NCBI RefSeq assembly: GCF_003044185.1
Contig: NZ_PYYB01000001.1
Span: 1,178,001-1,242,000 of the forward strand
Origin: Paraconexibacter algicola
Lineage (GTDB): Bacteria; Actinomycetota; Thermoleophilia; Solirubrobacterales; Solirubrobacteraceae
Reading direction: 5' to 3'
DNA length: 64,000 nucleotides
Of the stretch, positions 42,368 to 50,482 are shown in pieces (position 1 is the stretch's first letter; every line of letters begins with the position of its first letter). The notes below the pieces were generated by a model. It was not told where the DNA came from. It made no database searches and saw only the letters and a list, made by a program, of their open reading frames with translations. Made by a program: the position numbers and the translations under genes.

Positions 42368-43912
42368 GTGACCGTCACGGTCGGCACCCTGCTCAGCGAT
42401 CGCTACCGGCTCGACGCCCACGTGGGCGCGGGCGGGATGTCGACCGTCTATCGGGCGTTCGACACCCGTCTGGAGCGGCAGGTGGCGATCAAGGTCCTGC
42501 ACCCGCAGGGCGCGACGGACGCCGACCAGCTCGAGCGGTTCCGCCGCGAGGCGCGCGCCGTCGCGCAGCTGAACCACCCGCACATCGTGCAGGTGATCGA
42601 CGCGGGCGAGCAGGACGACGCCTACCGTCCGACCCCGTACATCGTCTTCGAGTACGTCGAGGGCGAGACGCTGAAGGCCCGCATCCGCCGGCACGGCAAG
42701 CTGCCGATCGGCGAGGCGATCGCGTACACGATCGAGATCGCGCGCGCCCTGGGCGCCGCGCACGACGCGGGGATCGTGCACCGCGACGTCAAGCCCCAGA
42801 ACGTCCTGATCGACGAGGAGGGCTCGGCGAAGGTCACGGACTTCGGGATCGCGCGGACGCTCGACCAGGAGGGCCTGACCGCCGACGGGCGCGTGCTCGG
42901 CACGACCGACTACGTGTCCCCCGAGCAGGCGCTCGGTCACGCGGTCACCGGCCAGTCGGACCTGTACTCGCTGGGCATCGTGCTCTACGAGATGCTCACC
43001 GGGGACGTCCCGTTCAAGGGCGAGAACCAGGTGGCGGTCGCGATGAAGCACGTCCGCGAGGACCTGCCCGACGTTCAGGTCCGCCGCCCGGAGGTCAGCG
43101 GCGCGCTCGCCGCCGTCCTCGACCGGGCGACCGCGAAGGAGCTCGACCAGCGCTACCGCTCCGACGCGACGTTCGTCGCCGACCTCGAGGACGTGCTCGT
43201 CCAGGAGACGCGCCGCACCGGTCAGGCGACGGGCGAGGCGACCGCGGTGCTGCGCACGCTGCCGGAGCAGTCGCGCCGCCGGCTGCCGCGCCGGGTCACG
43301 CAGCCGTGGCGGCTCGCCGTCCCCGGTCTGCTGGCGCTGATCGCGATCGTCGGCACGGTCGTGATCCTCGCGCAGGGCGACCGGGTCGAGCGCGGCACCG
43401 GCACGCGGACCCCGGTCGACGTGAAGGCGCCGCCGGGCCTGCAGCCGATCAGCCTCGGGCAGGACCGCGCGAGCGACTACGACCCGCAGGGCGACGGGGG
43501 CGAGCACTCCGACGCGGCGAAGTTCGTGCTCGACAAGGACCCCAACTCGATCTGGGACACCGAGCGCTACCAGGGCGGCGTCCTGACGAAGACCTCCCCG
43601 CCCGCGGACCCGGCGGACCTCGGGGTCGGCATCTACCTCGACGCCAAGCCGGGCGTCGCGGCCCGCGCGATGTCGATCCGCACGACGACGCCGGGCTGGA
43701 AGGGCAAGATCTTCGTCGCCAGGAGCGCGGTCCCCAAGACGTTGCCGTCCGACGGCTGGATCGAGCTGGCCGACGTCGACGCGACCGGTCGCACGACGAG
43801 CATCGACCTCGACACCGCCCGTCAGCCGTTCCGCTACTACCTCATCTGGATCACGAAGCTGCCCGAGGGCAAGGACCGGGCGGCGATCAGCGAAGTGGTG
43901 CTCTTCCGATAG
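42368..43912 (+). CDS. Transmembrane Ser/Thr kinase with discoidin-like ectodomain
   Basis: A 514-residue Hanks-type kinase. GAGGMSTVY is the P loop, Lys42 lies in VAIKVL, and HRDVKPQN and DFGIA are the catalytic and metal loops. One transmembrane segment follows (about 313-334, LAVPGLLALIAIVGTVVILA). The outside part (about 350-514) has SDYDPQGDGGEHSDAAKFVL and SIWDTERYQG, resembling discoidin/F5-8-type sugar-binding folds rather than PASTA. The start is GTG with CACAAT 7 nt upstream and no ribosome site. ligA follows after 15 nt. Confidence 0.87.
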   Translation: MTVTVGTLLSDRYRLDAHVGAGGMSTVYRAFDTRLERQVAIKVLHPQGATDADQLERFRREARAVAQLNHPHIVQVIDAGEQDDAYRPTPYIVFEYVEGETLKARIRRHGKLPIGEAIAYTIEIARALGAAHDAGIVHRDVKPQNVLIDEEGSAKVTDFGIARTLDQEGLTADGRVLGTTDYVSPEQALGHAVTGQSDLYSLGIVLYEMLTGDVPFKGENQVAVAMKHVREDLPDVQVRRPEVSGALAAVLDRATAKELDQRYRSDATFVADLEDVLVQETRRTGQATGEATAVLRTLPEQSRRRLPRRVTQPWRLAVPGLLALIAIVGTVVILAQGDRVERGTGTRTPVDVKAPPGLQPISLGQDRASDYDPQGDGGEHSDAAKFVLDKDPNSIWDTERYQGGVLTKTSPPADPADLGVGIYLDAKPGVAARAMSIRTTTPGWKGKIFVARSAVPKTLPSDGWIELADVDATGRTTSIDLDTARQPFRYYLIWITKLPEGKDRAAISEVVLFR

Positions 43913-43927
43913 GTAGCGTGCCGGGGG

Positions 43928-45955
43928 ATGGCCGACGCTGACCCCCGGGACCGGATCGACGAGCTCGCCGCCGCGCTGCGCGCGTGGCGCGAGGAGTACT
44001 ACGCCGGCGAGCCGTCGGTCGACGACGCGACGTTCGACGCGGCCGAGGACGAGCTGCGCGGGCTGCTGGCCGAGCACCCGGACCTGACCCCGGCCGACAA
44101 CCCGCTGGACCAGGTCGGGGCCGCGCCGTCGGGCGCGCGGCGCGCGATCCGGCACGCCCGTCCGATGCTGTCGCTGGCGAAGGTCTCGCCCGCCAACCGC
44201 GAGGAGGGCGTCCGCGAGTTCGCGCAGCGGTTCCCCGGTCAGCCGCTCCGCGTCACGCCGAAGCTCGACGGGGTGTCGCTGAGCATCGTCTTCCAGGACG
44301 GGGCGCTCGAGTACGTCGCCACCCGCGGCGACGGGACGACCGGCGAGGAGGTGACGTCCGCGGCGCGCGCGGTGATCCCGGAGCTGCCGACCGCGCTCGG
44401 GGACGGCGCAGCGGGCCGGGTCGAGGTGCGCGGCGAGGCAGTGATGCTGCAGTCGACCTTCGACGCGTACAACGCGGCGCACCCGGACAAGCCGCTGGCC
44501 AACCCGCGCAACGCGTGCGCGGGCACGCTGCTGCAGAAGGACCCGGCCGCGGCGGCGGAGGCGGGGCGCGTGCTGCGGTTCTACGCGTTCGACGTGCACG
44601 CCCCCGAGGCCACGGACCTGACGGTGCAGGGCCTCGCCGACCGCGGGTTCCACGTGCCGGCGATCGAGGTCGTGGAGGGCGCCGACGCGGTGCTCGAGGT
44701 GATCGCGGCGATCGAGGCGGCGCGGCCGACGAACGACTTCGACATCGACGGCGCGGTCGTCCAGCTCGACGCGGCGAAGGCGTTCGCCGCCGCGGGCAAC
44801 CGGTCGAGCACGCCGCGCGGCGCGGTGGCGGTGAAGCTCGCGGCGGAGGAGCGCGAGACGGTCCTGCGCGACATCTCCTGGGAGGTCGGGCCGGGCGGCA
44901 AGGTCGTGCCGCGCGCGGTGCTCGAGCCGGTGTTCGTCGGCGGCACCACGGTGTCGAGCGCGACGCTCGCCAACCAGGAGGTGGTCCGCGCGCGCGGCGT
45001 GAAGGTCGGCATGCGCGTGCTGGTCAAGCGCGCCGGGGACGTGATCCCGTTCGTGTCGGGTCCCGCCCCGGGCCCGCAGCCCGACGACGTGCGCGAGGCG
45101 GAGATCCCGACGCACTGCCCGTCCTGCGGCACCGAGCTCGTCGAGCAGGGCAACTCGCGGGAGCTGTTCTGCACGAACCTCGACTGCCCGGCGCAGACGC
45201 TGCGCCGGCTGCAGTGGTGGGCGGGCCGGGCGGCGGCGGACATGGAGGCCGTCGGCGAGGTGTGGATCGCGAAGCTCTACGAGGACGGCGTCCTGCGCAC
45301 CCCGGCGGACTTCTACGCGATCACCGCCGAGCAGCTGATGGAGTACGACCGGATGGGCGAGGTCAGCTCGCGCCGGTTCGTCGAGTCGATCGAGCGGTCG
45401 AAGGACATGGGCCTGCGCCGGGCGCTGATCGGCTTCGGGATCCGTCATGCGCGTGAGGGCACGGCCAAGCGCCTGTGCCAGGCCGGCTTCGGGTCGGTGG
45501 AGGAGATCGCGGCCGCCTCGGCGGAGGACCTGGCGGCGGTGAAGGACATCGGGCCGATCGTCGCCCGGTCGATCGCGGACTACTTCGCGCGACCGGAGGT
45601 CGCGGAGCTCGTGGCGGCGCTGCGCGCGCACGGCGTGTCGCTCGACGTCCGCGACGAGGACCGGCCGGTGGAGGTGGCGGCCGCCGCCGACACGCCGCTG
45701 AAGGGGGCGACCGTCGTGGTGACCGGGGCGATCGTGCATCCGGACACGGGCGAGAAGGTCGCGCGACCGGCGTTCGTGCGGCTGCTGGAGCAGGCGGGCG
45801 CGACGAGCGCCTCGTCGGTGTCGGCGTCGACGACGTTCCTCATCACCGGCAACGACGTGGGCGCGTCGAAGACCGCGAAGGCCCAGAAGCTCGAGGTCGC
45901 GGTGGTCGACCAGGCGCAGGCGTGGGGCTGGCTGGCCGACGCGGGCGTCTCCTGA
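43928..45955 (+). CDS. ligA: NAD-dependent DNA ligase LigA-like (divergent)
   Basis: A 675-residue ligase with the full LigA layout. It has an NAD-binding Ia-like start (REEYYAGEPSVDDATFD), the nucleotidyl Lys in TPKLDGVSLS, TRGDGTTGEEV, RGEAVM, an OB fold, a Cys4 zinc finger (CPSCG and CTNLDCPAQ), HhH repeats and a BRCT domain (about 585-672). Several usually strict segments differ: EVGPGGKVVP in place of QVGRTG, and AVKLAAEE in place of YKFPA. It may be a secondary ligase rather than the replicative one. Confidence 0.85.
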   Translation: MADADPRDRIDELAAALRAWREEYYAGEPSVDDATFDAAEDELRGLLAEHPDLTPADNPLDQVGAAPSGARRAIRHARPMLSLAKVSPANREEGVREFAQRFPGQPLRVTPKLDGVSLSIVFQDGALEYVATRGDGTTGEEVTSAARAVIPELPTALGDGAAGRVEVRGEAVMLQSTFDAYNAAHPDKPLANPRNACAGTLLQKDPAAAAEAGRVLRFYAFDVHAPEATDLTVQGLADRGFHVPAIEVVEGADAVLEVIAAIEAARPTNDFDIDGAVVQLDAAKAFAAAGNRSSTPRGAVAVKLAAEERETVLRDISWEVGPGGKVVPRAVLEPVFVGGTTVSSATLANQEVVRARGVKVGMRVLVKRAGDVIPFVSGPAPGPQPDDVREAEIPTHCPSCGTELVEQGNSRELFCTNLDCPAQTLRRLQWWAGRAAADMEAVGEVWIAKLYEDGVLRTPADFYAITAEQLMEYDRMGEVSSRRFVESIERSKDMGLRRALIGFGIRHAREGTAKRLCQAGFGSVEEIAAASAEDLAAVKDIGPIVARSIADYFARPEVAELVAALRAHGVSLDVRDEDRPVEVAAAADTPLKGATVVVTGAIVHPDTGEKVARPAFVRLLEQAGATSASSVSASTTFLITGNDVGASKTAKAQKLEVAVVDQAQAWGWLADAGVS

Positions 45956-45967
45956 GCGACGCCCGCG
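45940..45967. terminator. Hairpin overlapping the ligA stop
   Basis: CGCGGGCGTC (45940-45949) and GACGCCCGCG (45958-45967) form a perfect 10-bp stem with an 8-nt loop that includes the ligA stop codon. The convergent VIT-like gene ends 17 nt further on, so it can serve both. Confidence 0.6.
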
Positions 45968-45983
45968 CGGGTGGTCGCGCCGG

Positions 45984-46511
45984 TCAGGCGTGGCCGACGA
46001 GGATGCCGACGACGGTGACGACGATGCCGCCGAGCGTCACCTGGACGAGCGAGCCGAACCACGGCACCTGCAGGTAGCGCTGCCGGACGACGGCGATGAG
46101 CACGAGCTCGACCGAGACGACCGCGTAGGCGACGGCGAGCGCGGTCTCGCGGTCGCCGATGAGGAACGGCAGGGCGTGCGCGGTGCCGCCGACGAACGTG
46201 GCGCCACCGGTGAGGAGGCCGCGGGCGACGGCGCTGCCGCGACCGGTGATGGCGCCGTCGTCGCTGAGCGCCTCGCTCATGCCCATCGAGATCGCGGCGC
46301 CGAGTGCGGCGGCGAGGCCGACGAGCAGGGCGGTCCGCGGCCCGGCCGCGTAGGCGGCGGCGAAGATCGGGGCGAGGGTCGAGATCGTGCCGTCGATGAG
46401 GCCGATGAGGGTGGGCTGCACGACCTGCAGCAGCCGGGTGCGCTCGTCGCTGCTGCGCCAGTGCCGCAGGACCTGGAGGGTCGAGGGGGGCGTGGTGGTG
46501 GCGGTCGACAT
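45984..46511 (-). CDS. VIT1/CCC1-family metal transporter-like membrane protein
   Basis: A 175-residue protein with about five hydrophobic segments. QPTLIGLIDGTISTLAPIFA and LAAALGAAISMGMSEALSDDG match the first two conserved helices of the VIT1/CCC1 iron/manganese transporter family. It is shorter than most family members (about 230) and lacks the long cytoplasmic helical insert. It is divergent from a Fur-family gene, with overlapping inverted repeats between them, which supports a metal role. Direction of transport and metal are unknown. Confidence 0.75.
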   Translation of the reverse strand: MSTATTTPPSTLQVLRHWRSSDERTRLLQVVQPTLIGLIDGTISTLAPIFAAAYAAGPRTALLVGLAAALGAAISMGMSEALSDDGAITGRGSAVARGLLTGGATFVGGTAHALPFLIGDRETALAVAYAVVSVELVLIAVVRQRYLQVPWFGSLVQVTLGGIVVTVVGILVGHA

Positions 46512-46529
46512 GCCGGGAGGATACCGCTG

Positions 46530-46561
46530 TTTGGAGAGGTTCCAAAATAGGGAACCCTAAG
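46530..46561. promoter_or_regulatory. Overlapping inverted repeats between VIT-like and Fur-family genes
   Basis: Three inverted repeats overlap: TTTGGA-N5-TCCAAA (46530-46546), GGTTCC-N7-GGAACC (46538-46556) and TAGGG-AA-CCCTA. They are the most A/T-rich DNA in this region and lie in the divergent space, as expected of a Fur-family operator, though they do not match the standard Fur or IdeR box. Confidence 0.6.
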
Positions 46562-46593
46562 ATCTGCGGCCTGCTCCTGATACGGTGGAGGAC

Positions 46594-47043
46594 GTGGCGA
46601 CGCTCACCACCCAGCACGACGCCGAGCTGACCGAGGCCCTCCGTCGCGGCGGGCTGCGCGTCACCTCCCAGCGGCTCGTCCTGCACCGGCACCTGCGCGC
46701 GCAGGACACGCACGCCACCGCCGAGCAGATCCGCGCCGCGGTCGCCGACCGCCTCCCGGGCGTGTCCGTGCAGACCGTCTACGCGACGCTCGAGCTGTTC
46801 GAGCAGCTCGGGATCGTGCGCCGCGTCGCCGCACCCGGCGGGGCCACGCTGTTCGACTCCCGGCGGGCGCCGCACCACCACCTCGCCTGCCGCGTCTGCG
46901 GCCGCGTGCAGGACCTCGACGCGCCCGCGGTGGCGCTCGACGCGGTGCTCGACGCCGCCCGCGCGGCCGGCCACGCGGACCCGGTCGCGTCGGTGACGGT
47001 CACGGGCACCTGCGCGGACTGCGCGGACATCACCCGCGGCTAA
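46594..47043 (+). CDS. Fur-family metalloregulator
   Basis: A 149-residue regulator. The winged HTH includes GLRVTSQRLVLHRHLRA and VSVQTVYATLELFEQLGI. APHHHLACRVCGRVQDL is the conserved metal and Cys region, and a second CxxC (CADC) lies near the C-terminus, so the structural Zn site is complete. Fur, Zur and PerR cannot be told apart by eye. GTG 46594 is preferred because TACGGT ends 7 nt before it (leaderless pattern); GTG 46585 is in frame. It probably controls itself and the VIT-like gene. Confidence 0.88.
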   Translation: MATLTTQHDAELTEALRRGGLRVTSQRLVLHRHLRAQDTHATAEQIRAAVADRLPGVSVQTVYATLELFEQLGIVRRVAAPGGATLFDSRRAPHHHLACRVCGRVQDLDAPAVALDAVLDAARAAGHADPVASVTVTGTCADCADITRG

Positions 47044-47121
47044 CCCACGGCTGGCCGATCGCTGGCCGGCCGGACGGCAGGCTGACCGGGCACACCGAAC
47101 CCGGTCCACCAGGAGCCCGCC

Positions 47122-47505
47122 ATGCCCGCCGTCAGCACCCCCGCCCCCACCGACGTCCTCGTCACGACCCTGCCGGTCGCGACGCCCCCGGTCCCGGACC
47201 CCGCGACGCTGCGGACCGTCCTCCTGACGCCGTCGCCCTACCGGTCGGGGGTCGCCGCGCAGCTCGCCGCTGAGGGCCGGCCGGTGCACGTCGTCGTGCC
47301 GATGCGTCCCACCCGGCTGCAGGCCTGGTGCTCGGACATCGACGGCGCGCACGCCGCCGCGCTGCGCGTCGTGCACGGCTGGCTCGACGGCCTCGCCGCC
47401 CACGGCGTCCGGGCCACGGGCGAGGTCGGGGATCCCGACCACGCGGTCGCGCTCGCCGACGCCGGGGCGCAGGCCCCGACGCTCGCGGTGCTCACGCTGC
47501 CCTGA
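47122..47505 (+). CDS. Hypothetical protein, universal-stress-like segment
   Basis: A 127-residue protein that I do not recognise firmly. VHVVVPMRPTRLQAWCSDID, then WLDGLAAHGVRATGEVGDPD, resembles the small USP-like proteins common in actinobacteria (the pattern of a nucleotide-binding-fold strand, a helix and GEVGD). The first 28 residues are Pro/Thr-rich and probably disordered. AGGAG stands 8 nt before the ATG, and codon use looks normal, so it is likely a real gene. It converges with ddl. Confidence 0.6.
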   Translation: MPAVSTPAPTDVLVTTLPVATPPVPDPATLRTVLLTPSPYRSGVAAQLAAEGRPVHVVVPMRPTRLQAWCSDIDGAHAAALRVVHGWLDGLAAHGVRATGEVGDPDHAVALADAGAQAPTLAVLTLP

Positions 47506-47519
47506 GCGCGGCCAGCGGC

Positions 47520-48506
47520 CTAGAACCGCTGCGCGCGCTCGGCGCGGTGGCGGTCCAGCGCGATGCGGCAGAGCCGGTCCACGAGCGCGGGGTAGGCGAG
47601 CCCGGAGGCGTCCCAGAGCTTCCCGTAGACGCTGGTGGCGGTGAAGCCGGGCATCGTGTTGAGCTCGTTGAGCAGGACGGTCTCGCCGTCGACGAAGAAG
47701 TCGGCGCGGGCCAGGCCGCTGCAGCCGGCGCGGGAGAAGGCCAGCGCGGCGAGCTCGCGCACGCGCGCGGCGGCGGTCTCGGAGATCCGGGCGGGCACGA
47801 CGAGCTCCATGCCGCCGGGCGTGTACTTCGCCTCGTAGTCGTACCACTCGCTCTGGATCACGATCTCGCCGAGCACGGAGACCTCGGGCGCCTCGGTCGG
47901 CCCGAGGACGGAGCACTCGATCTCCAGGCCGCTGCAGTTCGCCTCGACGATCACGCGCGCGTCGTGCGCGAAGGCGGTGCGCAGCGCGTCGGGCAGCTCC
48001 TGCGCCGCCCGGACCTTCACGATCCCGACGCTCGACCCGAGCCGTGCTGGCTTGACCCAGCACGGGAACCCGAGCGCGAGGACGTCCTCGCGCGCCGCGA
48101 CGGCGTCGACGCCCTCCCCGGCCAGCGCGAGCGCGTAGCCGACCTGGGCGATGCCGCCGACGGCCATGAGGTCCTTGAAGACGACCTTGTCCATGCACGC
48201 GGCGGAGGCCAGGACCCCGGACCCGACGTAGGGGACGTCCAGCAGCTCGAGCATCCCCTGGACGGTGCCGTCCTCGCCGAACGGGCCGTGCAGGACGGGG
48301 AAGACGACGTCGGCGCCGAGCAGGCCGTGCCCGGGGACGACCTCGACCGGGATGCCGGTGGGGTCGCGCCAGCCGCCCTCGCGGTCGAGCAGCACCGGGA
48401 CCACCTCGTGGCCGGCCTGCTCGAGACCTGCGGCGACCGCGGCGCCCGAGCGCAGCGAGACGTCGTGCTCGGAGGAGCGGCCGCCGGAGAGGACCGCGAC
48501 CCTCAC
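47520..48506 (-). CDS. ddl: D-alanine--D-alanine ligase
   Basis: A 328-residue ATP-grasp enzyme. VAVLSGGRSSEHDVSLRSG is the Ddl N-terminal signature, followed by VFPVLHGPFGEDGTVQG, FPCWVKPARLGSSVGI and LNELNTMPGFTATS. It makes the D-Ala-D-Ala end of the peptidoglycan precursor. It is the last gene of the PASTA-kinase operon, and the GTG start at 48506 overlaps the pknB stop by 4 bp, so kinase and wall precursor supply are co-expressed. Confidence 0.94.
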   Translation of the reverse strand: MRVAVLSGGRSSEHDVSLRSGAAVAAGLEQAGHEVVPVLLDREGGWRDPTGIPVEVVPGHGLLGADVVFPVLHGPFGEDGTVQGMLELLDVPYVGSGVLASAACMDKVVFKDLMAVGGIAQVGYALALAGEGVDAVAAREDVLALGFPCWVKPARLGSSVGIVKVRAAQELPDALRTAFAHDARVIVEANCSGLEIECSVLGPTEAPEVSVLGEIVIQSEWYDYEAKYTPGGMELVVPARISETAAARVRELAALAFSRAGCSGLARADFFVDGETVLLNELNTMPGFTATSVYGKLWDASGLAYPALVDRLCRIALDRHRAERAQRF

Positions 48507-50482
48507 GGCGTGGCGGTGGGGGTCGGGGTGGGCGTGGGCGTCGGGTCCGGGTTGAGGTCCGGGGAGAACGCGCCGACGGTGATCGTCACGCGCTGGCCCT
48601 TGCGGAGCTTGCCGTCCTTGGGGTCCTGGGCGAGGACGACGCCGTCCTGGTCGGGGCTGTCGACCTCCTGCTCGCGCGGGACGACGGTGAAGCCGGCGCC
48701 GGAGAGCGCGGCGGTCGCCTCGGCCGAGGTCTGGCCGGTGACGTCGGGTACGTCGACCTCCTCGGCCTCCTTGGCGACGGTGATCGTGACGCGCGAGCCC
48801 TTCGGCCGGGAGGTGCCGCCCGCCGGGTTCTGCGCGAGGACGGTGCCGACCTCCTCGTCGCTCTCCTGCTCGCGGACCGACACGGTGAAGCCCGCGTCCT
48901 CGAGCGTCGTCTCGGCGTCGTCGCGGTTCTGGTCGACGACGTTCGGGACCGCGGCGCGCTCGGCGCCCTCGGAGACTGTGATCGTCACGGTGCTGCCCTT
49001 CTCCAGCGACTCGCCCTGCCCGGGCTCGACGGAGATGACGCGGTTCTCGCCGATCTCGGCGGAGAACGCGGTCTCCTCGCGCACGAGGAAGCCGGCCTCG
49101 CGCAGCGCCTTGGTCGCCGCGTTGCGGCCCTGCCCGACGACGCGCGGGACGGTGGCGTTGCCGGGCCCGTCGCTGACGGTGAGCGTCACGGTCGAGCCCT
49201 TGTCGGCCTGGGTGCCGCCGTTCGGGATCTGGCCGATGACCTGGCCCTTGGGGGCGTTGGGGTCGTTCTTCGTGGTGATGTCGGTGTTGAAGCCGTCGGC
49301 GCGCAGCCGCGTGACGGCGCTGGCCTCGTCGACGCCGACGACCTGCGGGACCGTGACCTTGTCGCCGCCGAGCAGCAGCAGGCCGCCGACGATCGCGGCG
49401 GCGACGAGCAGGCCGGCGAGCAGCGCGACCCACCAGCGGCGCGAGCCGCGGTCGTCCTGCGGCGCCTCGGGCGGGGCGGTGGTCGGGTAGGCGTAGCCGT
49501 CGTAGGCGGAGACCTGCGGGATCGCGCCGGAGACCTGGGTGTGCTGCGAGAGCCCGGTCTCGGCGGGCGGCAGCCCGTAGGCGGTGGCGACGGCGGCGCC
49601 CGCGACGGACGTCACGCCGGTGGACCCGGCGCTGCCGCTCGCGAGGCGCTCGGCGACCTGCTCGAGCGCGGCGATGAACGCGTCGGCGTCGGCGAAGCGG
49701 CGGGCGGGGTCCTTCTCGAGCGCGCGCAGGACGACGGCGTCGAGGTCGGGGCCGACGGCGGGGTTGTAGGCGCTGGGTGGCGTGGCGGGCTCGTTGACCT
49801 GCTTGAGCGCGATCGTCACGGCGCTGTCGCCGTCGAACGGGATCCGGCCGGTGAGCAGCTCGAAGAGGATGACGCCGATGGCGTACAGGTCGGACTGCCC
49901 GGTGACCGGGTGGCCCTGCGCCTGCTCGGGCGAGAGGTACTGGGCGGTGCCCATGATCGACCCGGTCTGGGTCATGTCGGAGACGCCGGCGAGCGCGATG
50001 CCGAAGTCGGTGACCTTCGCGCGGCCCTCGCCGTCGACGATGACGTTGTGCGGCTTGAGGTCGCGGTGGATGACGCCGCGCTTGTGCGCGAACTTCGCGG
50101 CGCGCAGGATCTGGATCGCGAGCTCGACGGCGGTCGCGGGGTCCTGCGGCGCGGGCGGGTTGGTGCCGTGGACGACCTGCTTGAGGGTCTGGCCCTCCAC
50201 GTGCTCCATGGCGATGTAGTAGGTGCCGTCCCAGGCGCCGCGGTCGTAGACCGACACGACGTTGGGGTGCTGCAGGCCGGCGGCGCTGGACGCCTCGCGG
50301 CGGAACCGCTCGACGAACTCCTCGTCCTCGGAGAAGCGGCGGTGGAGGATCTTCAGGGCGACGTCGCGGCCGAGCTGGAGGTCCTCGGCGCGGTACACGT
50401 CCGCCATCCCGCCCGAGCCGATCCGCTCGACGACGCGGTAGCGACCATCGACGATGGTCTCGGGGGCAAGGCGCTCATCCAT
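48503..50482 (-). CDS. pknB: PASTA Ser/Thr kinase PknB
   Basis: A 659-residue kinase. GSGGMADVYRA is the P loop, Lys lies in DVALKIL, and HRDLKPHNV and DFGIA follow; GTAQYLSPEQA is the activation-segment end. A transmembrane helix (about 352-374) is followed by four PASTA repeats beginning VTVPQVVG, ATVPRVVG, AAVPNVVD and VDVPDVTG, then a Pro/Thr tail. PASTA domains sense muropeptides or lipid II and PknB controls growth and division. The start overlaps the pbpA stop by 8 bp. Confidence 0.95.
   Translation of the reverse strand: MDERLAPETIVDGRYRVVERIGSGGMADVYRAEDLQLGRDVALKILHRRFSEDEEFVERFRREASSAAGLQHPNVVSVYDRGAWDGTYYIAMEHVEGQTLKQVVHGTNPPAPQDPATAVELAIQILRAAKFAHKRGVIHRDLKPHNVIVDGEGRAKVTDFGIALAGVSDMTQTGSIMGTAQYLSPEQAQGHPVTGQSDLYAIGVILFELLTGRIPFDGDSAVTIALKQVNEPATPPSAYNPAVGPDLDAVVLRALEKDPARRFADADAFIAALEQVAERLASGSAGSTGVTSVAGAAVATAYGLPPAETGLSQHTQVSGAIPQVSAYDGYAYPTTAPPEAPQDDRGSRRWWVALLAGLLVAAAIVGGLLLLGGDKVTVPQVVGVDEASAVTRLRADGFNTDITTKNDPNAPKGQVIGQIPNGGTQADKGSTVTLTVSDGPGNATVPRVVGQGRNAATKALREAGFLVREETAFSAEIGENRVISVEPGQGESLEKGSTVTITVSEGAERAAVPNVVDQNRDDAETTLEDAGFTVSVREQESDEEVGTVLAQNPAGGTSRPKGSRVTITVAKEAEEVDVPDVTGQTSAEATAALSGAGFTVVPREQEVDSPDQDGVVLAQDPKDGKLRKGQRVTITVGAFSPDLNPDPTPTPTPTPTATP

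Noticed and set aside
39146-43912. A 1588-codon plus-strand open frame
   Set aside because: Only 42368-43912 looks like protein (kinase); the upstream part is the shadow of the secreted protein gene.
39677-45739. A 2020-codon minus-strand open frame
   Set aside because: Only the part up to 42262 encodes the secreted protein; the rest is antisense to the kinase and ligA genes, an artefact of high GC.
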